Source of the DNA: Actinomyces marseillensis
Lineage (GTDB): Bacteria; Actinomycetota; Actinomycetes; Actinomycetales; Actinomycetaceae
Assembly: GCF_900155605.1 (NCBI RefSeq)
Contig: NZ_LT707420.1
Coordinates: 1,916,318-1,959,674, forward strand
Reading direction: 5' to 3'
DNA: 43,357 nucleotides
Within the stretch, counting starts at the first letter, position 1; the number at the start of each line of letters is the position of its first letter. Below the pieces are notes generated by a model. The model ran no database searches and had not been told where the DNA came from. It saw nothing but the letters and a program-made list of their open reading frames with translations. Below, one piece after another: positions 1 through 8,093 of the stretch. The position numbers and the translations under genes were made by a program.

Positions 1-211
1 GATCCGTACCAGCCGCGGGGGCCGGCGCGGGGGTGGCCTGGCTTGCCGAGGCCGTGGCTTCGGCGGCGGGGGTCGGCGCGGTGGCCTCGGGGCTGGCCTC
101 CGTCGTCGAAGTCGCCTCGCCGGCGGGGTCTGCGAAGGCAGCTAGAGGCGTTGCGAAGAGCGCGAGGGCTGCGCCGGTCGCAATCACCGCCCTTCGGGTT
201 CGAGTGAGCAT
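1..211 (-). CDS. Secreted protein, N-terminal part only (runs off the left edge)
   Basis: Only the first 70 codons are inside the window. The start is placed at 211 because a GAGAGGA ribosome site lies just upstream; an in-frame ATG at 226 is less well placed. The product begins MLTRTRRAVIATG, then a hydrophobic stretch and an FADP cleavage context, which is a clear Sec signal peptide. A Pro/Ala/Thr-rich linker follows, as in wall-bound or secreted actinobacterial proteins. Leader and ribosome site closely resemble those of the nuclease gene ending 31 bases upstream, so it is probably a second gene of the same transcription unit and possibly a paralogue. The catalytic part is not visible and the function is not known from this window. 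Confidence 0.75.
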   Translation of the reverse strand, partial: MLTRTRRAVIATGAALALFATPLAAFADPAGEATSTTEASPEATAPTPAAEATASASQATPAPAPAAGTD

Positions 212-242
212 ATTGTTTCCTCTCATGATGGTTGGGTGAAGG

Positions 243-2516
243 TCAGAGGGTCCGGCGGCGCATGGCGCAGGCTGCCACGCCCAGCACCAGGGCTCCGAGA
301 GCCAGTGGAATGGTTTCGTTCACGCCGGTCGAGGCCAGCTTGGAGCGCTTCTGCTTGGCTTTTGTTGCCGAGGCAGACTGTTCGGGTGTACCTGCGGGGG
401 CGCCGGGGTTAGCCGAGGCCTGAGTCGAAGGCTGGGCCGAGGGGCCAACCGGCGGCTGGGCGATCGGGGTGATGAGGTTCAGTCCGATGATCTCGGGATT
501 GTGATCGGAGGCGCGGTAGGGGTTGTCCGCCTCGAAAGCCAGGTAAGCGTTGTAGTTGGCGCGTGAGTATTCGAAGGCGATGCTTTCTTGTGCGTTCACC
601 GCCCACGACTTCACCTCGGTGATCAGCGGGTGTGCCGCAGAGTTCGCGAAGACGTGGTCCATCGATCCAGAGCGACCGCCATAGACGTAGGAGGAATCAC
701 CGTGGCCCGACTCGTGGGCCCAGCCCGCATCGGTCAGGACTTTCAGGGGGTCTTCCTTCGTATAGGCGTTGAAGTCTCCGACAAGCAGTGTCGGGGTTCC
801 GTTGAAACGCTGTGCGAAGGTGGCAAGTGCGCGGGCCTGCTTGACGCGGACTCCATTGGAGTTGCCCTGTCCATCGCCATTGTCAGTGTTGGCTGCCGCT
901 TCCGCGCCGGACAAGTTCTTGGGTGCAGATCCCTTGGACTTGAAGTGGTTGGCAATGACAACGAAGTTCTTGCCATCGTGATTTGCATCAGTAATCGGCT
1001 TGAATTCTTGAGCCAGGGGCTGACGCGCAAGGCCCGTGTACGCCGGATCATCGTAAATGACAGAGTCGCCGACCGGGGTAATTGTTGCCTTCTTGTAGAT
1101 GAAAGCAATGCGGATGACGTCTTCGTTTGCGGGAACGGTTGAAGGACTAGGGACATAGGCCCAGACCTCGGATCCTGCAGCTGCATTGAGCGCATTGACG
1201 AGGCTCTTGAGCGCGCCGTCACGGTCGGTGCTGACACCGGATGCTACGGGGTTTTCGATTTCTTCCAATGCCACGACGTCGGCGTCGATCGTGTTAATGG
1301 CCTGCACGATCTTGGTCTGCTGGTTCGCGAAAGCTTGCGATGACCAGGCGCCGCGGAGTTTACAGTTCTTATCGGTCACGTATTTGTGGTTGCGATCCTC
1401 GTATCCCTTGCATCCGGCTTCGTTCTCGCCCAGGTCAGAGAAGTAGTTGAGGACGTTGAAGGTTGCGACCTTCGTATCGCCACTGACTGTAGGAGCAGCG
1501 GGCCGCTCCCCCGTGATGGTCACCGGCGAACGATCAGGATTTCCAGCGGTCATCTGCGTGGGTTGGAAGACGAAGCTCCCGAAGCGTGATTCCAAGACAA
1601 CAGGTTTCGTGAAGGTCACGTGGTAGCCCACGCGAGCAGGGGCTCCGTTGGCAAGGTAGGCGTAGCGTTCTTTGTGCCCGTTTTGCTGGAAGTTCGTCAG
1701 GTCTGTGGTCGAGGCATCGTCCAGGTCGATGGTCTTGGCGGCGTTTTCGGCCTCGTAGGCTTGGGCAGGAGCGCCAGGGGCAACAACGTCGGTCGCGGTC
1801 CGCAAAACCTCGGTTCCGGGAGTGAGCGAAAGAGTCCCGTAGCGGTTGGTCTTGTAGTTATCGGTAATCGTCCACGTGTCCTTGGGCAGAACCAGCATGG
1901 ATTCAAGCGCTTCCATCTGGTCTTGAGTGGGCACACCGCTCAGTTCCGTTGGCTTGACAGGATCACAATCAGCGGCAGTGGTGATACTTTGCGGGAGCAA
2001 TTGGGTCAGGCTCTGCGTTGCGGCGGTTGCATTTTTCACGCCTGAATACTCAGCGACCTTGCCTTTGACGACAACGCACTCACCAATGGAAGGCATCGTC
2101 GCAGAAGATTTCCCCATGAAGACGAAGAGGCCATCAGAGGCGGTTCGCGTTGGATCCCAGGTTCCGCCTGTTCCGGGGGTTTGGATGGTAAAGCCCTCAA
2201 GGCCCTTGAGGTTTGCGTTCTCTCCCTTGGGGTAAGCCGCGGTCACAACGCCTTTGGTTTCGACCGTCTGATTGATCAGCTGGGAGTCATCGCCATCGCC
2301 CGTGGTCTGAATATCCGGGATCGATACCAGCGCACTCACCGCGCGTGTCTGCCGAACATGTGCCGAGGCCTCGACGCTGGGTGTGGGCGTCGAGGCCTGA
2401 GTTTCGCTTCCCGATGTCGAGTCATCACTGGGATCCGCGTAGGCAGCTAGCGGCATTCCAAAAAGGGAAAAGGCTACCAGAGCACCGATCACTGTTCGCT
2501 TCTTCGCACGCAGCAT
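243..2516 (-). CDS. Extracellular nuclease, ExeM/NucH-like, with cell-wall sorting signal
   Basis: 757 aa from the ATG at 2516, chosen because GAGAGGA sits nine bases upstream; an open frame continues to 2564 but has no ribosome site. Order of parts: signal peptide ending near AYADP; a Ser/Thr-rich linker; an OB-fold-like region (about residues 60-190, YhcR type); and an endonuclease/exonuclease/phosphatase domain. The domain shows ATFNVLNYF, ALEEIENP, LVGDFNAY, MDHVFAN and ASDHNPEIIGL, the metal-binding and catalytic Asn, Glu, Asp and His motifs of the DNase I fold. A Pro/Ala/Ser-rich linker follows, then LASTG, a hydrophobic segment and RRRTL, a sortase-type wall anchor with Ala in place of Pro. 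Expected to degrade extracellular DNA at the cell surface for nutrients or biofilm release. Family assignment is firm; substrate choice is inferred. Confidence 0.9.
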   Translation of the reverse strand: MLRAKKRTVIGALVAFSLFGMPLAAYADPSDDSTSGSETQASTPTPSVEASAHVRQTRAVSALVSIPDIQTTGDGDDSQLINQTVETKGVVTAAYPKGENANLKGLEGFTIQTPGTGGTWDPTRTASDGLFVFMGKSSATMPSIGECVVVKGKVAEYSGVKNATAATQSLTQLLPQSITTAADCDPVKPTELSGVPTQDQMEALESMLVLPKDTWTITDNYKTNRYGTLSLTPGTEVLRTATDVVAPGAPAQAYEAENAAKTIDLDDASTTDLTNFQQNGHKERYAYLANGAPARVGYHVTFTKPVVLESRFGSFVFQPTQMTAGNPDRSPVTITGERPAAPTVSGDTKVATFNVLNYFSDLGENEAGCKGYEDRNHKYVTDKNCKLRGAWSSQAFANQQTKIVQAINTIDADVVALEEIENPVASGVSTDRDGALKSLVNALNAAAGSEVWAYVPSPSTVPANEDVIRIAFIYKKATITPVGDSVIYDDPAYTGLARQPLAQEFKPITDANHDGKNFVVIANHFKSKGSAPKNLSGAEAAANTDNGDGQGNSNGVRVKQARALATFAQRFNGTPTLLVGDFNAYTKEDPLKVLTDAGWAHESGHGDSSYVYGGRSGSMDHVFANSAAHPLITEVKSWAVNAQESIAFEYSRANYNAYLAFEADNPYRASDHNPEIIGLNLITPIAQPPVGPSAQPSTQASANPGAPAGTPEQSASATKAKQKRSKLASTGVNETIPLALGALVLGVAACAMRRRTL

Positions 2517-2840
2517 GTGCAGCTTCCTCTCAAGGTGCACGATCAAAATGCATGGGCGCTGCAAGAACCGCAGTGCCCGGGGCCAGCTCAGAGGATCTAC
2601 CGAGCTGTAGCCTCAATCATTCAAAAGAGTAGCAAGCTCAAAGGATACAAAAGTACGATTTTCGAATATCCCAGAATCACTCCTGAAAATCGTCAGCAAA
2701 CCCACAGCTGCGTTTGCGGTTTTCGCACGATATAGGTGGTTTTTCTCCCCTCACAACCCATCACATGAGAAGCTTCGACTCGACAAGCCCGCACCGACTA
2801 ATCTGGACTCATTAGGACATTTCAGGAAGGAATATCGACG
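2517..2840. other. Divergent intergenic region between the nuclease and ABC exporter genes
   Basis: 324 bases without a credible gene. It must hold the promoters of both flanking units. The part around 2630-2720 is more AT-rich than the surroundings. A TAATCT hexamer near 2797 could be a -10 for the exporter genes, but no good -35 partner lies 16-18 bases upstream, so no promoter is called. The exporter ATPase has a clear AGGAAGGA ribosome site before its ATG. Confidence 0.4.
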
Positions 2841-3935
2841 ATGTCTCAACCCCCGCTCCCTCCGACTCCTCCAGTTCCGCCGCCCGGACAGCCTTTCCAG
2901 CCGGGGCAGCCGGCAGTGACTCCTGGACAGCCGGAGCAGTCTCAACCAAAGAGGCGATCGATCGTTCCTCCACCACCCGAACCTGGACAGCAATACGGGC
3001 AGGCGGCTTTTGTTGCGCAGCAATACCAGCAAGCCTCCGGTTTCCAACAGGCTCCCGTGAATCCTCAACAATTCCAGCCAGGCTCCGCATCTGCTCAGCA
3101 GTTCCAAGCAACTCCAGTGGGCCAGCAACCTCCGGCAGCTGCATTCCCCGCTTTCATGCCCACGCAACCCCTCGGGGAACCCGGTGAATGCGCGCTCGCG
3201 ATGCGCGGCCTCGTGAAGATCTTCGGAAACTTGGTTGCGGTGGCAAACCTCAACCTGGACATCCCCAAGGGATCCTTCTACGGCTTCGTCGGCCCCAACG
3301 GTGCAGGAAAGTCAACGACCCTCAACATGGCGACCGGTTTGCTTACCCCGGATTCTGGAACTGCTTTCGTCAACGGAATCGATGTGTGGGCCGATAATCT
3401 TGCCGCTCGCGCACAGCTTGGCGTCATGCCCGATGGGATGCGCCTGCTCGACCGCCTTTCCGGCCCTGATTTCTTGGTTCACGTTGGAATGCTGCGCGGT
3501 TTACCTCGCGAAACTGCTCGCGGGCGCGCGCAGCAGCTGCTGGCAACTTTGGACCTCGTGGATGCAGGTAAGAAGCTCATCTCCGACTACTCGGCGGGTA
3601 TGACGAAGAAGATCTCCCTTGCTGCGGCCCTCATCCACGCGCCCTCGGTCTTGGTCCTCGATGAGCCTTTCGAGGCGGTCGACCCGGTTTCAGCAGCGAA
3701 CATCCGCCAGATCCTCATCGATTTCACCCACCGGGGCGGAACGGTCATTTTGTCCAGCCACGTCATGGCGACCGTCCAGCAGCTGTGCACTCATGTTGCT
3801 GTGATTAATCACGGACAGGTGTTGGCTTCTGGAACGACTGCAGAAGTGGCGGGCGATATGTCCTTGGATGAGCGTTTTGCTCAGTTGGTGGGCGGCTTGC
3901 ACACGAGCGAAGGGCTGTCATGGTTGGCCAACTGA
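2841..3935 (+). CDS. ABC transporter ATPase with Pro/Gln-rich N-terminal extension
   Basis: 364 aa. Residues 1 to about 115 are a low-complexity, Pro/Gln-rich segment not found in ordinary ABC ATPases. The nucleotide-binding domain follows: Walker A GPNGAGKST at about 151-159, a degenerate signature YSAGM at about 250-254 in place of LSGGQ, Walker B VLVLDEP at about 270-276 and the H-loop in LSSHV. The sequence looks like CcmA-type exporters (ABC-2 systems). Its stop codon lies inside the start of the permease gene (16-base overlap), so the two are translated together and form one exporter. The cargo cannot be told from sequence. The extension resembles the disordered Pro/Gln-rich heads of other actinobacterial membrane proteins and might bind a partner, which is inference. 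Confidence 0.88.
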   Translation: MSQPPLPPTPPVPPPGQPFQPGQPAVTPGQPEQSQPKRRSIVPPPPEPGQQYGQAAFVAQQYQQASGFQQAPVNPQQFQPGSASAQQFQATPVGQQPPAAAFPAFMPTQPLGEPGECALAMRGLVKIFGNLVAVANLNLDIPKGSFYGFVGPNGAGKSTTLNMATGLLTPDSGTAFVNGIDVWADNLAARAQLGVMPDGMRLLDRLSGPDFLVHVGMLRGLPRETARGRAQQLLATLDLVDAGKKLISDYSAGMTKKISLAAALIHAPSVLVLDEPFEAVDPVSAANIRQILIDFTHRGGTVILSSHVMATVQQLCTHVAVINHGQVLASGTTAEVAGDMSLDERFAQLVGGLHTSEGLSWLAN

Positions 3936-5614
3936 TTCGTTTGAAGCTGCGCATCATGTGGAACGTGATGTGCAAACAAGTCGTCGTGCTGCTCCTGTCG
4001 CTCATGGCGCTTCTTTATGGTTTGGCAATGGTTGGCGCTCTGTACGTTGGCGTCGGAGCTTTACATGAATCTATCCCACCAGAATTCATCATGCTCATCG
4101 GGCCCCTGGTTTTCCTCGGGTGGCTAATCCTGCCATTGTTGTTCTCGACGATGGATAACACCCTGGAACCACGTCGTCTCTCCCCTTTCGTTGCACCCTC
4201 ACCCAAGCTTGGCTTTGCTCTTGTTGCGGCATCAGCGCTTGGAATTGGCGGGATTTTTTCATTACTCCTCTTCCTTGTACCCGCCTGGTTTTTCTTAACT
4301 CGCGGTGAATTACTGCTCTCACTAGGCGCAACTTGCGCTGCTGTTCTCACCCTCCTCACTGCGGTCATTTGGGCAAAGTCCGTAACCACGTGGGCGGGAA
4401 ACCAGGTTTTGAAAAACTCGGAACGCAAGAATTTTGCGTCTTTTGTCGGTTCGATGATTTTCGTTGCAGTTTTCGCACCGATGGGAATCTGGACACAGTT
4501 TCTTATTCGCAATTTTTCCTACGACGCAGTTCTTGCCTTCGCTTCCAAGGTCTACACCACACCTTTCGGTGCTTTTTTCGGGGTACTCGAGTCCTTAAGG
4601 CAAGGGGACTACCTCTTTGCGGGAATTCGCTGCGCAATCGGCCTTGCGACTCTCGCCCTTGGTTGGGTCGTTTGGATCCGCGTATTGAAACCGTCGATGT
4701 ACGGCAGCGCAAACCGTGTCTCCGCCAAAGCGCGCGAGGCCATTGAGGCTGGCCGCTACCACGTTGATGAGGCACGCGCCGAGGCTGAATTGGCAAAGCA
4801 GCGCTCGGATTCACGTTCAGCAGGACTCAAGCGCGTTCAACGCTGGCAGGCGCTCGGGCTTTCAGGCCGCTCGGCTGCGATGGCGACGAAGACGGCTTAC
4901 TACTGGCTCCACGATTCTCGACTGTCAGTGTCCTTGGGCTCGACGATCCTCTTCCCGGTGATGGCCGTTCTCATGGACTACATGATTGACAGTGACGTGC
5001 GTGAATTCATGCCTTTCACTTTCGGCTTTTTCCTATACCTTGCTCCGATCGTCATCGGCGCAAACATCGGTGCGAATATGCAATATGACTCCACAGGCGC
5101 ATGGGTGCCGATTGCTGCCGGAATGACCGGGCGCGAAGATCGTTTAGGCCGCCTCTTGGGGTCACTCGCTATTGTTACCCCGGTTATCCTTGTGGCCTCG
5201 GGAGCGGCATGCGTCATTATGGGCAAGAGTGTGCTTGATATCGTCTACACACTGTGCTTGTGCATTCTCTTCCTGACTGCTTCATCAGGAATCGCAACGG
5301 TTGTCGGAAGCCGCTGGGTCTACCCCGTTCAGCAACCTGGCGCATCGCCTCTATCAACGCGAGGCGCAGGGGCTGGAATGGTGGCGATGTGGGCGACCTC
5401 TGCTGCCATGCTGGGCGGTTTGTTAGTCGCTTTGCCCGGCTGGCTTGCCTTGATGTTTACCAATGGCACAGGAATCCCCTTCATTATCGCTGTGGTCGTG
5501 TCTTTGGCCTGGAGCGCAGCCATCATCGCAATTTCAGTGGTGTGGGGTGGACGCTTGTGGGACCGCTATAAGGTCGAGATGCTGACAACAATGAAGTCAT
5601 GGGCGGGAAACTAG
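3920..5614 (+). CDS. ABC exporter permease, polytopic membrane protein
   Basis: 564 aa starting at an ATG inside the end of the ATPase gene. About twelve hydrophobic segments fall in two groups, residues 20-260 and 330-560. They are separated by a charged, Ala/Glu/Arg-rich cytosolic stretch (about 265-310, with GRYHVDEARAEAELAKQRSD). The layout suggests two ABC-2-like halves fused in one chain. No signal peptide or catalytic motif is visible. Partner of the preceding ATPase by overlap. Substrate unknown; actinobacterial pairs of this kind are generally annotated as putative exporters. A strong inverted repeat 29 bases beyond the stop codon ends the unit. Confidence 0.8.
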   Translation: MVGQLIRLKLRIMWNVMCKQVVVLLLSLMALLYGLAMVGALYVGVGALHESIPPEFIMLIGPLVFLGWLILPLLFSTMDNTLEPRRLSPFVAPSPKLGFALVAASALGIGGIFSLLLFLVPAWFFLTRGELLLSLGATCAAVLTLLTAVIWAKSVTTWAGNQVLKNSERKNFASFVGSMIFVAVFAPMGIWTQFLIRNFSYDAVLAFASKVYTTPFGAFFGVLESLRQGDYLFAGIRCAIGLATLALGWVVWIRVLKPSMYGSANRVSAKAREAIEAGRYHVDEARAEAELAKQRSDSRSAGLKRVQRWQALGLSGRSAAMATKTAYYWLHDSRLSVSLGSTILFPVMAVLMDYMIDSDVREFMPFTFGFFLYLAPIVIGANIGANMQYDSTGAWVPIAAGMTGREDRLGRLLGSLAIVTPVILVASGAACVIMGKSVLDIVYTLCLCILFLTASSGIATVVGSRWVYPVQQPGASPLSTRGAGAGMVAMWATSAAMLGGLLVALPGWLALMFTNGTGIPFIIAVVVSLAWSAAIIAISVVWGGRLWDRYKVEMLTTMKSWAGN

Positions 5615-5642
5615 AAGTCTCGTTTTCCACCGTTTTACATAT

Positions 5643-5678
5643 GGGTGTGGCCCGCAGGAATTCCTGCGGGCCACACCC
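5643..5678. terminator. Bidirectional hairpin terminator between convergent genes
   Basis: A perfect inverted repeat with 18-base arms, GGGTGTGGCCCGCAGGAA and its complement, with no separate loop. It sits between the convergent ends of the exporter permease (5614) and the DUF1540 gene (5695). There is no long T-tract on either side, which is common for terminators in high-GC actinobacteria. Confidence 0.85.
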
Positions 5679-5694
5679 GTTATACGCGATATGT

Positions 5695-5973
5695 TCAGCG
5701 AGCCTGGTAGGTCAGGCAGTCAGCGCCGGCGGATCCCACGCGAATCGCAGAGGCGGTGCATTCCAGACCGGTGTTGAAGGAGCAATCTGCCTTCTGGCAG
5801 GCGCCAACAACCGGGCTCTTGCGCTCGAGGCCACCACGAACCGAGAGCGGAACGAAGGTTGCGCAGGTACGTCCGTAGCCGATGGTCACGGCGCCAGCAG
5901 CGCAGCCATTGTTGTTGTACGAGCACTCCGAAACGGAGCAGTCCTGGACCAGGGGAAGGTCGATGGTCGTCAT
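5695..5973 (-). CDS. DUF1540 domain protein, small Cys-rich
   Basis: 92 aa from the ATG at 5973, which has an AAGGAGA ribosome site six bases upstream; longer in-frame readings lack one. The chain holds two copies of a Cys motif: CSVSECSYNNNGCAAGAVTI near the N-terminus and CQKADCSFNTGLECTASAI near the C-terminus, plus single Cys residues in RTCATF and ADCLTYQ. This is the DUF1540 pattern. The spacing suggests a metal or Fe-S ligand set, but the function of DUF1540 is not established. No signal peptide, so probably cytosolic. Single gene between a terminator and an AT-rich leader. A DtxR/IdeR-like sequence about 170 bases upstream hints at iron control. Confidence 0.85.
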   Translation of the reverse strand: MTTIDLPLVQDCSVSECSYNNNGCAAGAVTIGYGRTCATFVPLSVRGGLERKSPVVGACQKADCSFNTGLECTASAIRVGSAGADCLTYQAR

Positions 5974-6141
5974 GATGTTCTCCTTGAAGAGTCGACACAA
6001 ATTGTTAAGACCCCTCAAGGATGCATGTTTTATTTCGAAAAACGTAGAGCAGCGTTTTTTGCGCGGAATATCAACGAAAACCGGGTGTTGTTTCCAAAGA
6101 ATGTTCACGTAATTACGATAAAGTCCAACCGGCTATTTACC

Positions 6142-6160
6142 TCAGGTTAGGCTGTGCTAC
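6142..6160. promoter_or_regulatory. Candidate DtxR/IdeR iron box upstream of the DUF1540 gene
   Basis: TCAGGTTAGGCTGTGCTAC matches the 19-base DtxR/IdeR consensus TTAGGTTAGGCTAACCTAA at 14 positions, with an intact left half-site AGGTTAGGCT. Read towards the DUF1540 gene it lies between a TTGTGT (6164-6159) and a TAAATA (6139-6134), a possible -35/-10 pair with a long 19-base spacer. No other start on either strand is close enough to be the target. Confidence 0.4.
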
Positions 6161-6182
6161 ACAAGGTATGGCACTGCGAGTT

Positions 6183-8093
6183 CTACTCGTCAAGAAGCTC
6201 TGCATTCAGTAGCCAAGCTTCTTCCAACTCGTCAATTTCCTGGCGAATCTGAGTTGACTGCGCAGACAAATCCGTCATCTCTTCCAAGGCACTTTGATCC
6301 TCAGCAATACGCGCAGCACATTCAGCAAGTTCTTCTTCGACCTTTTCAAGGCGTGTGCGCAAGGTATCGATCTTGCGTTCAAGCCGTGCGCTTTCTTTCT
6401 TTGCCGCTCGTCGCGCAGCAGAATCAGTCATCCCCGAGCCTGTGGCGCCTGCGGAAGATTCCTCCCCCGCCGCATTTCCAGATTGACGAGGCCCTGCCGC
6501 ACTTTCGCGAGCATCGAGAGACTTTGCGCCACCGGCCTCGCGAATACTCAAGTATTCTTCGACTCCCCCGGGAAGGGCGCGAAGGCTTCCATCCCCCAAA
6601 AGTGCAACCTGGTGATCGGTCGCGCGCTCAAGAAGATAGCGATCGTGGCTGACAACAACCAAGGTTCCCGGGAAGGCGTCGAGGAGGTCTTCCATTGCGG
6701 CCAAAGTATCCGTGTCAAGATCGTTCGTCGGCTCATCGAGAAGAAGAACATTGGGCTCAGCCATGAGCAGGCGCATGAGCTGAAGCCGACGCCGCTCACC
6801 ACCAGAGATCTCACTGACCCGCGTCCACGCACGCTCGCGAGTAAAGCCCATTCTCTCCGTCATTTGCGAGGCGGAAACTTCCTTGCCATCAACAATCACG
6901 CTATGGGCGACCGCGTCCACGGCCTCGACAACGCGAAGATCACTGAGCTCGTCAAGCTCGTGCGTATCCTGCGAAAGGGTAGCGATCTGGACGGTTTTTC
7001 CGCGTTTCACCCGGCCGCTTGTTGGCTCCAGATCACCACGAAGAAGATTAAGGATCGTCGTCTTACCCGCCCCGTTCACGCCGACGATTCCCACTCGTTC
7101 CCCCGGGGCCAAGCGCCACGTCACGTGGTCAAGGATCGTGCGCCGGCCACCCTGCGGAGTCTCGAAAGAAACGCTCACGTCTTCAAGGTCGACGACGTCT
7201 TTACCCAGACGAGCGGTCGCCATCTTGACCAATTCAACGCTGTCCCTAGGCGGAGGCACGTCAGCGATCAGGGCCTCGGCCGCAGCAATGTGGAACTTCG
7301 GCTTCGACGTTCGAGCCGGGGCTCCGCGGCGAAGCCACGCGAGTTCTTTGGTCAAAAGATTCGCGCGCTTCTTTGCGGCGACATCGGCTTGGCGGACGCG
7401 CTCGGCTCGCGCCAAAGTGTAAGCAGCGTAGGAGCCATCATAGATTTCTACGCGACCGGGGATCTGAGGACGAGAACCACCCGGGTCGATCCCGGGAACG
7501 ACTTCCCAAATGGTCTCGCACACTGCGTCCAAGAACCAACGGTCGTGGGTGACAGCGATCAGCGCGCCGCTTGCACCTGGGCGTGCAAAACGTGCGTTCA
7601 AGTGGCGCGCGAGCCAGGCAACGCCTTCCACATCAAGGTGGTTCGTTGGTTCATCCAAGCAAACGACGTCGGAGGGAAGTGCGAGTACCCGAGCAAGGTC
7701 AACGCGGCGACGCTGTCCACCAGAAAGTGTTCCAACCAGAGCGTGCAGGTCGATATCTGCCAAGAGACCGGCGTGAATATCGCGGATTGAACTCTGCGAA
7801 GCCCATTCATATTCTTCGAGGCCCGGGTGGACAGCATCCATCACTCGAGCATTGTCATCGAGGTGATCTGCCTGCTCGAGCATGACCACGCGCAAACCAT
7901 CACGAGTGATGACTTGCCCGTCGTCGGGCTGCTGCACCCCTGCAACGAGGCGCAAAAGTGTGGATTTTCCAGCACCGTTGGGTCCCAAGATTCCGATTCG
8001 CGACGTGTCTTCAACGCTAATATCGACATCGGCTAAGAGCTGACGCGAACCCGCGAGTGCTCCCAGAGATTGTGTGCCTAGTAGATGTGCCAC
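6183..8093 (-). CDS. ABC-F family ATPase (duplicated ATP-binding domains)
   Basis: 636 aa with two nucleotide-binding domains and no membrane segment. First domain: GPNGAGKST near residue 37, signature LSGGQRRRVDLARVL and CLDEPTNHLD. Second: GVNGAGKTT near 338, signature ISGGERRRLQLMRLL near 427 and LLLDEPTNDLD. The two are joined by the basic linker typical of ABC-F proteins. The last ~78 residues form a charged coiled coil (from AARRAAKKESARLERK), as in Uup-type proteins. ABC-F proteins act on ribosomes in translation or antibiotic protection, and Uup is also linked to DNA transactions; which role applies is not visible. The start abuts the stop of ispE (8094), so it is the last gene of the rpf-rsmA-ispE run, a common actinobacterial arrangement. 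Confidence 0.92.
   Translation of the reverse strand: MAHLLGTQSLGALAGSRQLLADVDISVEDTSRIGILGPNGAGKSTLLRLVAGVQQPDDGQVITRDGLRVVMLEQADHLDDNARVMDAVHPGLEEYEWASQSSIRDIHAGLLADIDLHALVGTLSGGQRRRVDLARVLALPSDVVCLDEPTNHLDVEGVAWLARHLNARFARPGASGALIAVTHDRWFLDAVCETIWEVVPGIDPGGSRPQIPGRVEIYDGSYAAYTLARAERVRQADVAAKKRANLLTKELAWLRRGAPARTSKPKFHIAAAEALIADVPPPRDSVELVKMATARLGKDVVDLEDVSVSFETPQGGRRTILDHVTWRLAPGERVGIVGVNGAGKTTILNLLRGDLEPTSGRVKRGKTVQIATLSQDTHELDELSDLRVVEAVDAVAHSVIVDGKEVSASQMTERMGFTRERAWTRVSEISGGERRRLQLMRLLMAEPNVLLLDEPTNDLDTDTLAAMEDLLDAFPGTLVVVSHDRYLLERATDHQVALLGDGSLRALPGGVEEYLSIREAGGAKSLDARESAAGPRQSGNAAGEESSAGATGSGMTDSAARRAAKKESARLERKIDTLRTRLEKVEEELAECAARIAEDQSALEEMTDLSAQSTQIRQEIDELEEAWLLNAELLDE

Noticed and set aside
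6294-7790. Long plus-strand reading opposite the ABC-F gene
   Set aside because: It mirrors the codon pattern of the real gene on the other strand, has no ribosome site and no recognisable domain.
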